Shown: positions 54,466 through 62,839 of the stretch, one piece after another | Position numbering within the stretch: position 1 is the first letter of the stretch | Layout: each line of letters starts with the position of its first letter | DNA from: Flavobacteriales bacterium UBA7690 | Lineage (GTDB): Bacteria > Bacteroidota > Bacteroidia > Flavobacteriales_F > PHOS-HE28 | Direction: 5' to 3' | Length of the DNA stretch: 64,000 nucleotides | NCBI GenBank assembly: GCA_002482775.1 | Contig: DLGQ01000045.1 | Location: 26,874 to 90,873 of the forward strand | The notes under the pieces: generated by a model | The model's input: the letters and a program-made list of their open reading frames with translations, nothing else | Database searches by the model: none | What the model was told of the DNA's origin: nothing | Translations under genes and position numbers: made by a program

Positions 54466-56646
54466 TCAGTGTTTCATGAACTTACCCTGCCCGACTGCTG
54501 TGCGGATGAGGTAGGTTCCCTTCGCCAGCGAACGCACATCGAGTTCGGTCAGGTGGCCTTGCACCCGCGCGGTCACGGTGAGTGTGCGGCCATCGATGCT
54601 GAGCAGTTCGATACCTTCAAGCGGCGTGTTTCTTGTTGATCTCACAACGACGATATCCGTAGCGGGGTTGGGTGAGATGCTGAGTTCGTCCGAGTCGTGT
54701 GGTGTGATGGAGGTACTGAACTCCGCCACGAGCACGCTCGGCTCGGTGATCACCGGCTCGTTGAAGTCGAAGTAGATGTTGGCGATGTTCTCGAAGACCG
54801 TTCCGGCAAGTACTGGCGCGTGCGGCCGGATCCGGAAGTTCACCAGACCATGGCTGGCTGCTTCATTGGTAGCGCTATCGGGGAGCATGATCTGGGAGAA
54901 GGTCCACTCCACGGTGCGGTCGGGTTTCAAGGCAAGGGCGAAGGGATGCGATGCCACACCTTGCTGGAAGGAGGAGGGGTCCAGCAGTACGCTCAACGTG
55001 TCGGTGATCACCACCGTAAACGCTGTATCCGTTCCCGTGTTCTGGAAGCGGATGGTGTAATCGATCCATTCGTCCTCATCGATGAAGTACTGATCGTCGC
55101 TGGTGCGTGTGCTGGTGGTGGCGCGTTTGTCGTTGGGGTCGTAGCTGCCGGTGACCACATCGTTGCTCACGGCGGTGTTGTTGGCCAAGGTGGCTTCGTT
55201 CAACGTGTTCTCCGCAGTGAGCGATGACGTGAGCGTAGTTCCCAAGGGTGTGTTCGCAGGAACGTTCACGACCACGGTGAACTGCTGCATCTGCAAAGCC
55301 GTGAAGAGCGAGAACTGCCAGGTGAGCGTGTTACCTGCCGCGTTGGTCGGGGGCGGTGTGGCGCTGGTGTAGGTCAATGCATCATCGATGGTGAAAGTGA
55401 CAGTGACCGGCCCGCTCACTTGTGGGGAGAGGTTGCGCACGCGCCCATGGAACGATCCAGCGAAGCCCGGTCGCATGAAGCTTGAGGAAACATCGGTCGC
55501 GATATCGAGCAACATGGTGCTGCTGTTGGCCATATCGATCACACTTTGGTTGGAGGCGATGGTGAACGGGATCAGGGTGGGAGCCGGGCAGAGTTGGATT
55601 AGCGTGGGGTCCGTCTGGCGCAAGGTGTATGCACCATCGGGTAGGTCGACGGCGTACTGGCCGTTGATGTCCGTGATCGTGTAGCTGGGGCCGGGTAATA
55701 TCTCCAACACTTGGTAGGGAACACCCACTTCGGCCGCATCCTGCGCACAGTCCTCATCGTTATCGATGTAGGTGCGGCCGCTCACCGAGCCGCAATCGGG
55801 CCCCAGGTCCGGAATGGTGAAGGCGATCCGATCGAACGGCACGTTCTCGCATGAGTATGCCATGTACTGGCCAAAGGGGTCCCAATTGCGCACGAACTCG
55901 TAGTTGCCGGGCGCGAGGTCGGTGAGGTTGATGGTGTTGCCCACTTGATCGCCACCATTGACCCAGTTCTGTGCGGCATCGACCAGCGTCCACTGCGGTG
56001 CGGTCCAGAAACTGCCGTCGTTGATGTTGGAGATGGTTGCCCTGCCGCCGTTGCCGTTGGTACACGAGCCCTGAATACCGCTTGATGACATGTTCGGCCC
56101 GCCGTTCAATTGTGGTGAAACGATCATCTGGGTGAGTGTGCCAGTGCAGCCGTTGGCGTCGGTCACGAGGAGGTCAACCGTAGATCCGGGTGGGGTGCCG
56201 AAGAAGACGAAATACGGATCACCTTGTGGGTCATAGCCGTCCGGTGGTGGTGAGTAGGAGTAGGGTGGTGTGCCGTTCATACCGTACTCGATCACCTGGA
56301 CTTGTCCACTACTGGATCCGGTGCAGCTAGCGTGGCCATCCTGGGCGCTATAGGAGCTGCCCTGTATCGGCGTGTCGTACACGTACCAACTGCCGTTGGC
56401 TTCGTCGCTGTTGGAGTCGGTGACCGTAACGGAATATGGCCCGGGCAGTAGTCCGGTGATATCCTCGGTGATGGCGCCATTGCTCCACTGATAGGCATAA
56501 GGCGGCGTTCCTCCGGTAACCGAAATGTCGATGGCGCCTGAAGGTGCGCCACACGGGGAGTTCAGAATGGTGTACACCTGCACCTGGATGGCCGAAACAG
56601 GGAGGGTGAGCAGCAGGAGGATAGCGGCGGCGGAGAGTGATCTCAT
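54466..56646 (-). CDS. T9SS type A protein with SprB-like and DUF11-like domains
   Basis: 726 residues; signal peptide MRSLSAAAILLLLTLPVSAI. N-terminal SprB-like repeats (SPCGAPSGAIDISVTGGTPP, then YAYQWSNGAITEDI), a middle with a SdrD-B-like carboxypeptidase-regulatory fold (GRTYIDNDEDCAQDAAEVGV, DINGQYAVDLPDGAYTL), and the Bacteroidota conserved repeat GSYDPNDKRATTSTRT with FQNTGTDTAFTVVITDTL. Type A sorting domain SISPNPATDIVVVRST to GKFMKH. Domains of this set occur in gliding and surface adhesins; the role here is unknown. Zero-base gap to valS at the 3' end. Confidence 0.9.
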   Translation of the reverse strand: MRSLSAAAILLLLTLPVSAIQVQVYTILNSPCGAPSGAIDISVTGGTPPYAYQWSNGAITEDITGLLPGPYSVTVTDSNSDEANGSWYVYDTPIQGSSYSAQDGHASCTGSSSGQVQVIEYGMNGTPPYSYSPPPDGYDPQGDPYFVFFGTPPGSTVDLLVTDANGCTGTLTQMIVSPQLNGGPNMSSSGIQGSCTNGNGGRATISNINDGSFWTAPQWTLVDAAQNWVNGGDQVGNTINLTDLAPGNYEFVRNWDPFGQYMAYSCENVPFDRIAFTIPDLGPDCGSVSGRTYIDNDEDCAQDAAEVGVPYQVLEILPGPSYTITDINGQYAVDLPDGAYTLRQTDPTLIQLCPAPTLIPFTIASNQSVIDMANSSTMLLDIATDVSSSFMRPGFAGSFHGRVRNLSPQVSGPVTVTFTIDDALTYTSATPPPTNAAGNTLTWQFSLFTALQMQQFTVVVNVPANTPLGTTLTSSLTAENTLNEATLANNTAVSNDVVTGSYDPNDKRATTSTRTSDDQYFIDEDEWIDYTIRFQNTGTDTAFTVVITDTLSVLLDPSSFQQGVASHPFALALKPDRTVEWTFSQIMLPDSATNEAASHGLVNFRIRPHAPVLAGTVFENIANIYFDFNEPVITEPSVLVAEFSTSITPHDSDELSISPNPATDIVVVRSTRNTPLEGIELLSIDGRTLTVTARVQGHLTELDVRSLAKGTYLIRTAVGQGKFMKH

Positions 56647-56802
56647 GTAACGTGCAATAGGTTCGTGATCTCAGGTGGGGCCGTTGTTCAAAGGAAAGAC
56701 GTACCCTGCGGAAAGGGATGCCTGAAGCTAAGCTATTGGTTCTCAACCGGGGATGCTGGGAAGCTCGCGATCAAAGACGCGGAGTGAAGTGGTCGATGGT
56801 CC

Positions 56803-56810
56803 TACCTTCG
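56803..56810 (+). promoter_or_regulatory. -7-like promoter element TACCTTCG before ppx
   Basis: Fits TAnnTTYG. Transcription from it would begin near 56816-56818, which leaves the codon CTC at 56827 or the GTG at 56863 as possible starts in the ppx frame. Confidence 0.45.
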
Positions 56811-56826
56811 CAGCATCGCCCGCGAG

Positions 56827-57741
56827 CTCACATATGCTGCCATCGACATCGGTTCCAACGCCGTGCGTCTTCTGGTCGGTGAAGTGATCGAGCGCGATGA
56901 CCATCCGGTGATCAAGAAGCAGACGCTGGTGCGTGTGCCGATCCGCTTGGGCGAGGATGTGTTCGACTTCGGGTCCATCGGTGCTGCGAAGCGCGATTAC
57001 CTGATCAAGAGCTTGAAGGCGTTCCGGCTGCTCACCGATGTGTATGGCGTCCCTTACCTGCGGTGTTGCGCCACCAGCGCCATGCGCGAAGCCACCAACC
57101 GCGACCAGATCATCGCGCGGGTGGAAATGGACAGCGGGGTCCACATCGAAGTGATCGGTGGTCGCGTGGAAGCGGACCTCATCGTGAACACGTTCTGGAC
57201 ACAGGACCTGCTGAAGGATCGCAGCTACCTCTACATTGATGTTGGTGGCGGAAGCACCGAGCTCACCTGGTTGGAGAAAGGCAGGCGAGTGAAAAGCGCC
57301 AGTTTCAAGATCGGCACGGTGCGTACGCTGAAGGGCAAAGTGCAACCGGAGAGTTGGGCGGAGATGCAAGCATTCCTGGAAGATCTTCGCGCGCAACACG
57401 GCTCGCTGATGGCCATCGGAACGGGAGGTAACATCAACCGTATCTTCAAGGAGAACGGCAATGCTTTCGGTGAACCATTGTCACGCATCGACATCAAGGA
57501 GCAGCGTGATCGCATCGCGAACTACTCCTTCGAGGATCGCGTGAAGGTGTTGCGTTTGCGACCTGATCGTGCTGACGTGATCATACCCGCTGCGGACATC
57601 TTCCTTCAGGTGATGGAAAGCGCCGGCATCGAAGAAGTGTTCGTTCCGAAGGTCGGTCTGGCGGATGGTATCATCTACGACCTGTACATGAAGCAGTACG
57701 GGAACGTGCGGTATCCGAAGGCTGAGCCGGTGGGGGCCTAG
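56827..57741 (+). CDS. ppx: Exopolyphosphatase / Ppx-GppA phosphatase, start codon unclear
   Basis: About 304 residues. Hydrolyses terminal phosphates of polyphosphate or the gamma/5' phosphate of pppGpp. ASKHA fold: phosphate-1 AIDIGSNAVRLLVGE at the N-terminus, DVGGGSTELTW in the middle, AIGTGGNINRIF later; the short form of the family without the C-terminal HD domain. The frame has no ATG, GTG or TTG between the upstream stop (TGA at 56785) and a GTG at 56863, which lies after the essential DIGSN motif. By alignment to the family pattern M-x-x-AAIDIGSN the start should be the CTC at 56827; a rare start or sequence error is possible. Confidence 0.88.
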   Translation, partial: LTYAAIDIGSNAVRLLVGEVIERDDHPVIKKQTLVRVPIRLGEDVFDFGSIGAAKRDYLIKSLKAFRLLTDVYGVPYLRCCATSAMREATNRDQIIARVEMDSGVHIEVIGGRVEADLIVNTFWTQDLLKDRSYLYIDVGGGSTELTWLEKGRRVKSASFKIGTVRTLKGKVQPESWAEMQAFLEDLRAQHGSLMAIGTGGNINRIFKENGNAFGEPLSRIDIKEQRDRIANYSFEDRVKVLRLRPDRADVIIPAADIFLQVMESAGIEEVFVPKVGLADGIIYDLYMKQYGNVRYPKAEPVGA

Positions 57742-57862
57742 TGCTTCGTGCCGATCAGTTCAATTTGCGAACGGGAGGGAGCGCTGCGGTGTACTTGAAC
57801 CCGATCCGGGATAAGCTGAGTTGGATCCCGATCAAAAGGTCGTTGGTGCGTTGCGATGCCCT

Positions 57863-58837
57863 CTAGTCCTTCTTGATCACTTGTCCGGTGAAGTTGACGC
57901 CATTGCCGTTGATGCGAGCGAAGTACATGCCAGGCACCAGTGCGGTGATATCGATCGGTGTGATGGGGTCTGTGATCCGGGTTGACTGCACGATCCTCCC
58001 CATGGCGTCCACTATTTCCAGTTCTGCGGGCAAGGTATGTTCCCATTCCACGAAGAAGCGGTCTTCAGCCGGGTTCGGGAAAATGCGGATCGGGGAGCTA
58101 CTCGTCCGGTCACCGATGCTAGTGATCGGATCCATGATGCACCGGCACGCCATGGCATGGCCATTATAGGCGAAGTAGGGGTCGTCGTAGTAGGTGAATA
58201 CTTCGGGCAGGCGGTAGAGCACGCGTGCATAGGACATCAGGTTGCCGTTTGGTGTACTGGTCCAGAACAGGGCCCCAGTACCGGAGCCATTGTAGTTCCC
58301 GTCGAAATACCAATACCTGAACCCGGCAGGCTTGGCCGAGAAGCCACTGGCATTGGTGGCACCAGGGTCGGGTTGCATCCATCCTTGCTGGGAGCGGAGC
58401 GCATCGGAAGCTACTGCTGCTCCACCGAAGGCATCCACGAGCTCATCCCAGTCGGTGTTGCTCGCCACGCTCCAGCCTTCGGGGCAGATCCCGCGCGGAT
58501 CCGCCACGGCCCACCAGTTGTAGAGTTTACCCCAATCTTCCCCCCATTGATCCACATCCAAATAGGCACCGATCAGCGTGTAGTTCCACTCGTACACGGT
58601 AAGGTCGCTCATGATCGGCCAACCGTTCCGATAGTGGCCTGCACGTAGGTTCTCGGCCATCCAGCATCGATCCCCGACCTGCACCACACTGTACTCGTTC
58701 CCGTCAACATCGGACACCGTGGTAGGGCAATCCTGTGCGCTTAGTGTGGTACCAAGCAATATGGTCACGAGCCCTGGAAGAAGAGACTTCGGTCCGTTCG
58801 ATCGCAGTGGCCACCAGGGGCCGTACTTGTTCAGCAT
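57863..58837 (-). CDS. T9SS type A protein with a FISUMP domain
   Basis: 324 residues; signal peptide around SLLPGLVTILLGTTLSAQ. The domain of about 200 residues that follows is the FISUMP (Fibrobacter major paralogous) type: VSDVDGNEYSVVQVGDRCWM, AENLRAGHYRNG, LYNWWAVADPRGICPEGW, WTSTPN. The end is a type A sorting domain (IRIFPNPAEDRFFVEWE to QVIKKD). FISUMP proteins are secreted and fold like C-type lectin/formylglycine-enzyme relatives; no activity is established. A TATTTTCG box is 23 bases before the start. Confidence 0.9.
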   Translation of the reverse strand: MLNKYGPWWPLRSNGPKSLLPGLVTILLGTTLSAQDCPTTVSDVDGNEYSVVQVGDRCWMAENLRAGHYRNGWPIMSDLTVYEWNYTLIGAYLDVDQWGEDWGKLYNWWAVADPRGICPEGWSVASNTDWDELVDAFGGAAVASDALRSQQGWMQPDPGATNASGFSAKPAGFRYWYFDGNYNGSGTGALFWTSTPNGNLMSYARVLYRLPEVFTYYDDPYFAYNGHAMACRCIMDPITSIGDRTSSSPIRIFPNPAEDRFFVEWEHTLPAELEIVDAMGRIVQSTRITDPITPIDITALVPGMYFARINGNGVNFTGQVIKKD

Positions 58838-58860
58838 GTTCGACGGAGGATAGGGCGTAG

Positions 58861-58868
58861 CGAAAATA
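58861..58868 (-). promoter_or_regulatory. -7-like promoter element TATTTTCG
   Basis: In the divergent gap, 23 bases before the FISUMP gene start. Confidence 0.5.
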
Positions 58869-58901
58869 CTACAAATCGTCGATCGTTTGTGTTGTAAAGG
58901 T

Positions 58902-58909
58902 TACCTTAG
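58902..58909 (+). promoter_or_regulatory. Possible -7 element TACCTTAG
   Basis: One mismatch to TAnnTTTG, 22 bases before the start of the first type B cargo gene; a weak candidate for the tandem pair. Confidence 0.35.
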
Positions 58910-58931
58910 CTACGGGCCCAAGGAAAATGAC

Positions 58932-60824
58932 ATGCATGACATGCTTCGATCTATCGTTGTTCTAGCCCTCATTGCATTTAGTAGCGCTGTGTTGGCACAG
59001 GAAGTGTGCGACAACGGGGTGGACGATGATGGCAACGGCCTTATCGACCTGAACGATCCAGGCTGTCGCTGTTCCGCGGTGCTTAACCCGGGCAGCGTCA
59101 CCTCGTTCTTCCCTAACCATTCGTTCGAGCAACTCAACACGGTAGGGCAGTGTTGTCCGGTATCCTTCGGAGCGAACCAATACGACCCGTTCAATTGCCT
59201 GAACGGATGGAACCAGACCACTTGGGGCACGAGCGATTACATGAACCCGTGTGGGTATTACCCTCCGGTTTTCCCTCCACCACCGAATGGAGGGGCGTAC
59301 ATCGGGTTCATCGCGACCAACGGTTACCAAGAGTATGTTGGGCGCTGTCTCCCTACCACCACACTGCAAGCCGGAGTTGAGTACACCCTGTCCTTCTGGA
59401 TCCATAGCACATCGATCGGCATCCGATATCCGGGTGCCATCGTGGAAAGCCTCGGCGTGTATTACAACGACCCCATCCCCATCACGGTCTATGGCACACC
59501 TGCTTGCCAGTGGACCGCCTCATCCACACTAGGATGTCTGGGGGTTGATACCACGTTCGTTCAAGAAGGTGTCACGTTCACGCATGAAGCGTGGCCTGTG
59601 CTTGCCAGTGTGGAGTACGTACCTGTAGCGGAGTGGCAGCAGGTAAGTGTCACGTTCACCCCTACGACCACGATACAACGTGTTGCCATCGGTGGGGCGT
59701 GTTCACTTCCGCCAAGCTATGCGGCACGCACCGAGGTGGTGCATGGCGATACGGTGAACTTCAACCCCTATTTCTTGGTTGATGAGTTGATGCTGAACGT
59801 GGCCACTTCTTTCGAGACACTTCCAGTGTCGGTGGTTGGCGATGTATGCTCGGGGGATCTGTTGCTGACGGCCACACCTCCGGCAGGATCCACGGACTTC
59901 CAATGGTACCATGATGGTGTCGCGATCGTGGGTTCCACTACTGTGCAATTTGATGCTGGTGCCCTGGGTCTCGGTTCGGGTGTGTATTCGTTCACCTGCA
60001 ACACGGGAGGTGAATGCCTAATGGGATGGGCAACAGCGGCAGGACCGGATAGTACACCGGACGTTTCCATAGGTCCTGAAGAAGGTTGTGTGCCGTTGAC
60101 GGTCACGTTCTCCGAGTATGGACACACTTCCGGCTCCACCATTGATTGGTGGTTCGGTGATGGGGGTATTGCTTCTGGTCCTACGGTGGAGCACACCTAT
60201 ACCACACCGGGTATCTACGATGTGCGTGTGCTGGTGAACACTCCACAGGGTTGTGTGCTGGATAGCACGTTCATCGCGGCTGTGGTGGCGCACCCGCTCC
60301 CCCAGGTCACCTTCATCGCGTCCCCGACACAGGTGTTCGTGGGCGCAACGCAGGTGGTCCTTGAAGACCAGACACAGGGTGCGGTATCCACGCGGCTTTG
60401 GGATCTGGATATGGTACCACCGTTCACCGCCGACGCCATTTCGTTACAAGTGTCGCTTCCCGATCTGCCGGGCTCCTATCCCGTTACGTTGACGGTCACC
60501 GATGATCATGGCTGCGAGGGTTCTGCCACCACCACGCTCTTGGTCTTGGATGGTTCGCTGCCGGAGATGCCCAACGTTTTCAGCCCGAACGGCGATGGGC
60601 GCAACGATGTGTTCGCCCCGCTGGCAGCTTGGAACGGCCCAGGTGAATTGAACATCTACAACCGATGGGGGCAGCTGCTATACACCACGGATACTCCTGG
60701 TGCGGGATGGGATGGGCGAGTGAACGGGATGGAGGCCTCTGATGGGACATACTACTATGAGCTTACGGTGCATGGCCCAACGGGATCCTCCTCGTCAGCG
60801 GGTTTTCTTCAACTGGTACGTTGA
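58932..60824 (+). CDS. T9SS type B (gliding-associated CTD) protein with PKD domain, copy 1
   Basis: 630 residues from MHDMLRSIVVLALIAFSSAV; MLRS nine bases later is equally possible. After the signal comes an EVCDNGVDDDGNGLIDLNDP motif, acidic and likely calcium binding, then a jelly-roll region (about 45-310) and a PKD domain (VDxxFSEYGHTSGSTIDWWF, VEHTYTTPGIYDVRVLV). The type B C-terminal domain begins MPNVFSPNGDGRNDVFAPLA and ends with NRWGQLLY, WDGRVNGMEASDGTYYYEL. Type B domains are also T9SS-dependent; in Flavobacterium they occur on gliding and adhesion proteins. Paralogous to the next gene. Confidence 0.92.
   Translation: MHDMLRSIVVLALIAFSSAVLAQEVCDNGVDDDGNGLIDLNDPGCRCSAVLNPGSVTSFFPNHSFEQLNTVGQCCPVSFGANQYDPFNCLNGWNQTTWGTSDYMNPCGYYPPVFPPPPNGGAYIGFIATNGYQEYVGRCLPTTTLQAGVEYTLSFWIHSTSIGIRYPGAIVESLGVYYNDPIPITVYGTPACQWTASSTLGCLGVDTTFVQEGVTFTHEAWPVLASVEYVPVAEWQQVSVTFTPTTTIQRVAIGGACSLPPSYAARTEVVHGDTVNFNPYFLVDELMLNVATSFETLPVSVVGDVCSGDLLLTATPPAGSTDFQWYHDGVAIVGSTTVQFDAGALGLGSGVYSFTCNTGGECLMGWATAAGPDSTPDVSIGPEEGCVPLTVTFSEYGHTSGSTIDWWFGDGGIASGPTVEHTYTTPGIYDVRVLVNTPQGCVLDSTFIAAVVAHPLPQVTFIASPTQVFVGATQVVLEDQTQGAVSTRLWDLDMVPPFTADAISLQVSLPDLPGSYPVTLTVTDDHGCEGSATTTLLVLDGSLPEMPNVFSPNGDGRNDVFAPLAAWNGPGELNIYNRWGQLLYTTDTPGAGWDGRVNGMEASDGTYYYELTVHGPTGSSSSAGFLQLVR
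58994..59037 (+). repeat. 44-base identical segment shared by the tandem type B genes (first copy)
   Basis: Positions 58994-59037 and 61026-61069 are identical over 44 bases; the flanks differ. The segment encodes the junction of signal peptide and the acidic EVCDNGVDDDGN motif. Confidence 0.9.
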
Positions 60825-60981
60825 GATGAGTGCAGGAAAATGGGTCAAAATGGCCATGGGGAACTTGTGGGACCTGCTCTCGTACCCGGTCCGTGATCCT
60901 TATTCTACTTCCCGGCTGGACGCGCTACCGGCAAGGCTGGCCAGCACCTCGTGTGCGTTATCGAAAGGGCGCGCGCTGGGT

Positions 60982-62793
60982 ATGCAGGTAGTACTGCTTC
61001 TGGTATTGGTGCCAGTGGCAGTATCGGCACAGGAAGTGTGCGACAACGGGGTGGACGATGATGGCAACGCCTTGGTGGATCTGAACGACCCGGCCTGCCA
61101 ATGCAACACGATGATATCCAGCGGCGCTGCATCGTTCATTCCCAATCCGTCCTTCGAAGAACAGTTGTGCTGTCCATATTGGTACAACTTCAGTAACGAA
61201 CCACCCTGGTTCAATTGTGCACAGCAATGGCAACAGGCCACGCAGCCGACCACAGACCTGTTCGATGCGTGTGGCCTATACCCGAACGTATTCCCCATCC
61301 CGCCTCCGGATGGGGATGCCTTCGTAGGTATGCGCGTGGTCGAGGGTTGGCAGGAATACGTAGGAGCATGCTTGTCCTATCCAGGGCAAACAACGCTGAT
61401 CACCGCCGGGGGAACGTACACCCTCTCGTTCCACGTAGCCGCCACGTCCATCCGTGTATTGGGCAACCAGACCTTCAGCGATGGAGCATTCTACGCGGAC
61501 CCTGTCCCACTGGCCGTGTTCGGGCTGGAATACTGTGTACCCTTTCCCGTTGCCACGGTGGATTGCCCGGGTTCCGTGGGGTGGGTGGAATTGGGCTCGA
61601 TGGACTACTATGGCGATGGTGGTTGGAGCCAGGTCTCGTTCACCTTCACCCCGGACACGGACATACGCACGGTCATGATCGGTACGGGGTGTGCGTTGCC
61701 ACCGTCATTCTCCGGTGGTGCAGAGGATAGTCTGCAGTTCACGCCTTATTTGTTGTTGGACGACCTGGTCCTAACCGAAGCAACGGATCAGGTATTGACA
61801 CCGGTGACGAGCACGGGGCATTATTGTTCCGGGAACGTGGTCGTATCGGCGAGTCCTCCGGCTACGGCCACGGATCATCAGTGGTACTTGGATGGTGTGG
61901 CCTTGGTAGGGCTGACGGATCCAACACTGAACGTATCCGCATTGGGACTTGGTCACGGCACGTACACGTTCGCTAGCACCTACAACGGCCAATGCCTCAT
62001 GGGAAGCACCAACGTACAAGGCCCTATTACGCCCACTCCTGCATTCGCGATCGGCCCCTTGGTCGGCTGCGCGCCACTTACAGTGGAGTTCCTCGACACG
62101 ACAGGCGCGCCGGTGGTTGCTACGGCGTGGGATCTCGGCGACGGCACCACCGCCGCCGTCCCTGAAGTTGTCCATACCTACACCGTGCCGGGGTCGTATG
62201 ATATCCAATTGACCATTCGTACGGACATGGGATGCGAACAGGATAGCCTCATGCCGGCGCTGATCGAAGTGGTCGACGAGCCGATAGCCGTAGCGCTGGT
62301 GATCCCGAACCCATCGCCAGCATCATCGCCTGTCGTGCTGGAGGGAGGCGGATCCTCCGGCGGAGTGATCCTCTGGCACTGGGATGTTGGAAGTATCATT
62401 CCCGGCACACTGGAGGGAGAACAGGTGAACGGTACAGCGCCCGACATACCGGGTACCTATCCGGTCAGGCTCGCCGTTTCGGGCGCCTTGGGATGTGTGG
62501 ATACGGTGTGGACGCAGCTTATCGTGGTGGGCGATATCACCATGCCCAATGTGTTCACCCCGAATGGTGATGGCGACAACGACCTGTTCCTTCCGCTCGA
62601 GGTGTCGGGAGTGGAGGGTACACTGGAGATCCACAACCGCTGGGGCCAGGTCATCTACAGCACGAACCGTATCGATGCGGGTTGGGATGGCCGCGTGCAG
62701 GGCCAGCTAGCATCCGAGGGCACGTACTACTACCTGGTCACTCCGGCAGGGGAAGGCGAAGCCCTGCACGGGCACTTCATGTTGTTGCGTTGA
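60982..62793 (+). CDS. T9SS type B (gliding-associated CTD) protein with PKD domain, copy 2
   Basis: 603 residues from MQVVLLLVLVPVAVSAQ. An upstream in-frame ATG at 60826 would add 52 residues before this signal peptide and is less likely. The same architecture as copy 1: EVCDNGVDDDGNALVDLNDP, jelly-roll region, PKD (LTVEFLDTTGAPVVATAWDL, VVHTYTVPGSYDIQLTIR), type B CTD from MPNVFTPNGDGDNDLFLPLE with NRWGQVIYSTNRIDAGWDGR. The two proteins form a tandem pair, and 44 bases around the DNGVDDDGN motif are identical in both. Confidence 0.9.
   Translation: MQVVLLLVLVPVAVSAQEVCDNGVDDDGNALVDLNDPACQCNTMISSGAASFIPNPSFEEQLCCPYWYNFSNEPPWFNCAQQWQQATQPTTDLFDACGLYPNVFPIPPPDGDAFVGMRVVEGWQEYVGACLSYPGQTTLITAGGTYTLSFHVAATSIRVLGNQTFSDGAFYADPVPLAVFGLEYCVPFPVATVDCPGSVGWVELGSMDYYGDGGWSQVSFTFTPDTDIRTVMIGTGCALPPSFSGGAEDSLQFTPYLLLDDLVLTEATDQVLTPVTSTGHYCSGNVVVSASPPATATDHQWYLDGVALVGLTDPTLNVSALGLGHGTYTFASTYNGQCLMGSTNVQGPITPTPAFAIGPLVGCAPLTVEFLDTTGAPVVATAWDLGDGTTAAVPEVVHTYTVPGSYDIQLTIRTDMGCEQDSLMPALIEVVDEPIAVALVIPNPSPASSPVVLEGGGSSGGVILWHWDVGSIIPGTLEGEQVNGTAPDIPGTYPVRLAVSGALGCVDTVWTQLIVVGDITMPNVFTPNGDGDNDLFLPLEVSGVEGTLEIHNRWGQVIYSTNRIDAGWDGRVQGQLASEGTYYYLVTPAGEGEALHGHFMLLR
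61026..61069 (+). repeat. 44-base identical segment (second copy)
   Basis: Second copy of the repeat, in the same reading frame and at the same place in the protein as the first. Confidence 0.9.
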
Positions 62794-62839
62794 AGGTTCC
62801 TGAAAGGAGGCTATGCAGTAAAGTGCGCCATGGATCGGC

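Noticed and set aside
57803..57833. Hairpin after ppx (gatccgggat with a bulged partner)
   Set aside because: Imperfect stem and no T tract on either strand; too weak to call a terminator.
60826..60981. N-terminal extension of the second type B protein from an ATG directly after the first gene
   Set aside because: It would put 52 residues in front of a clean signal peptide; the inner ATG is preferred.
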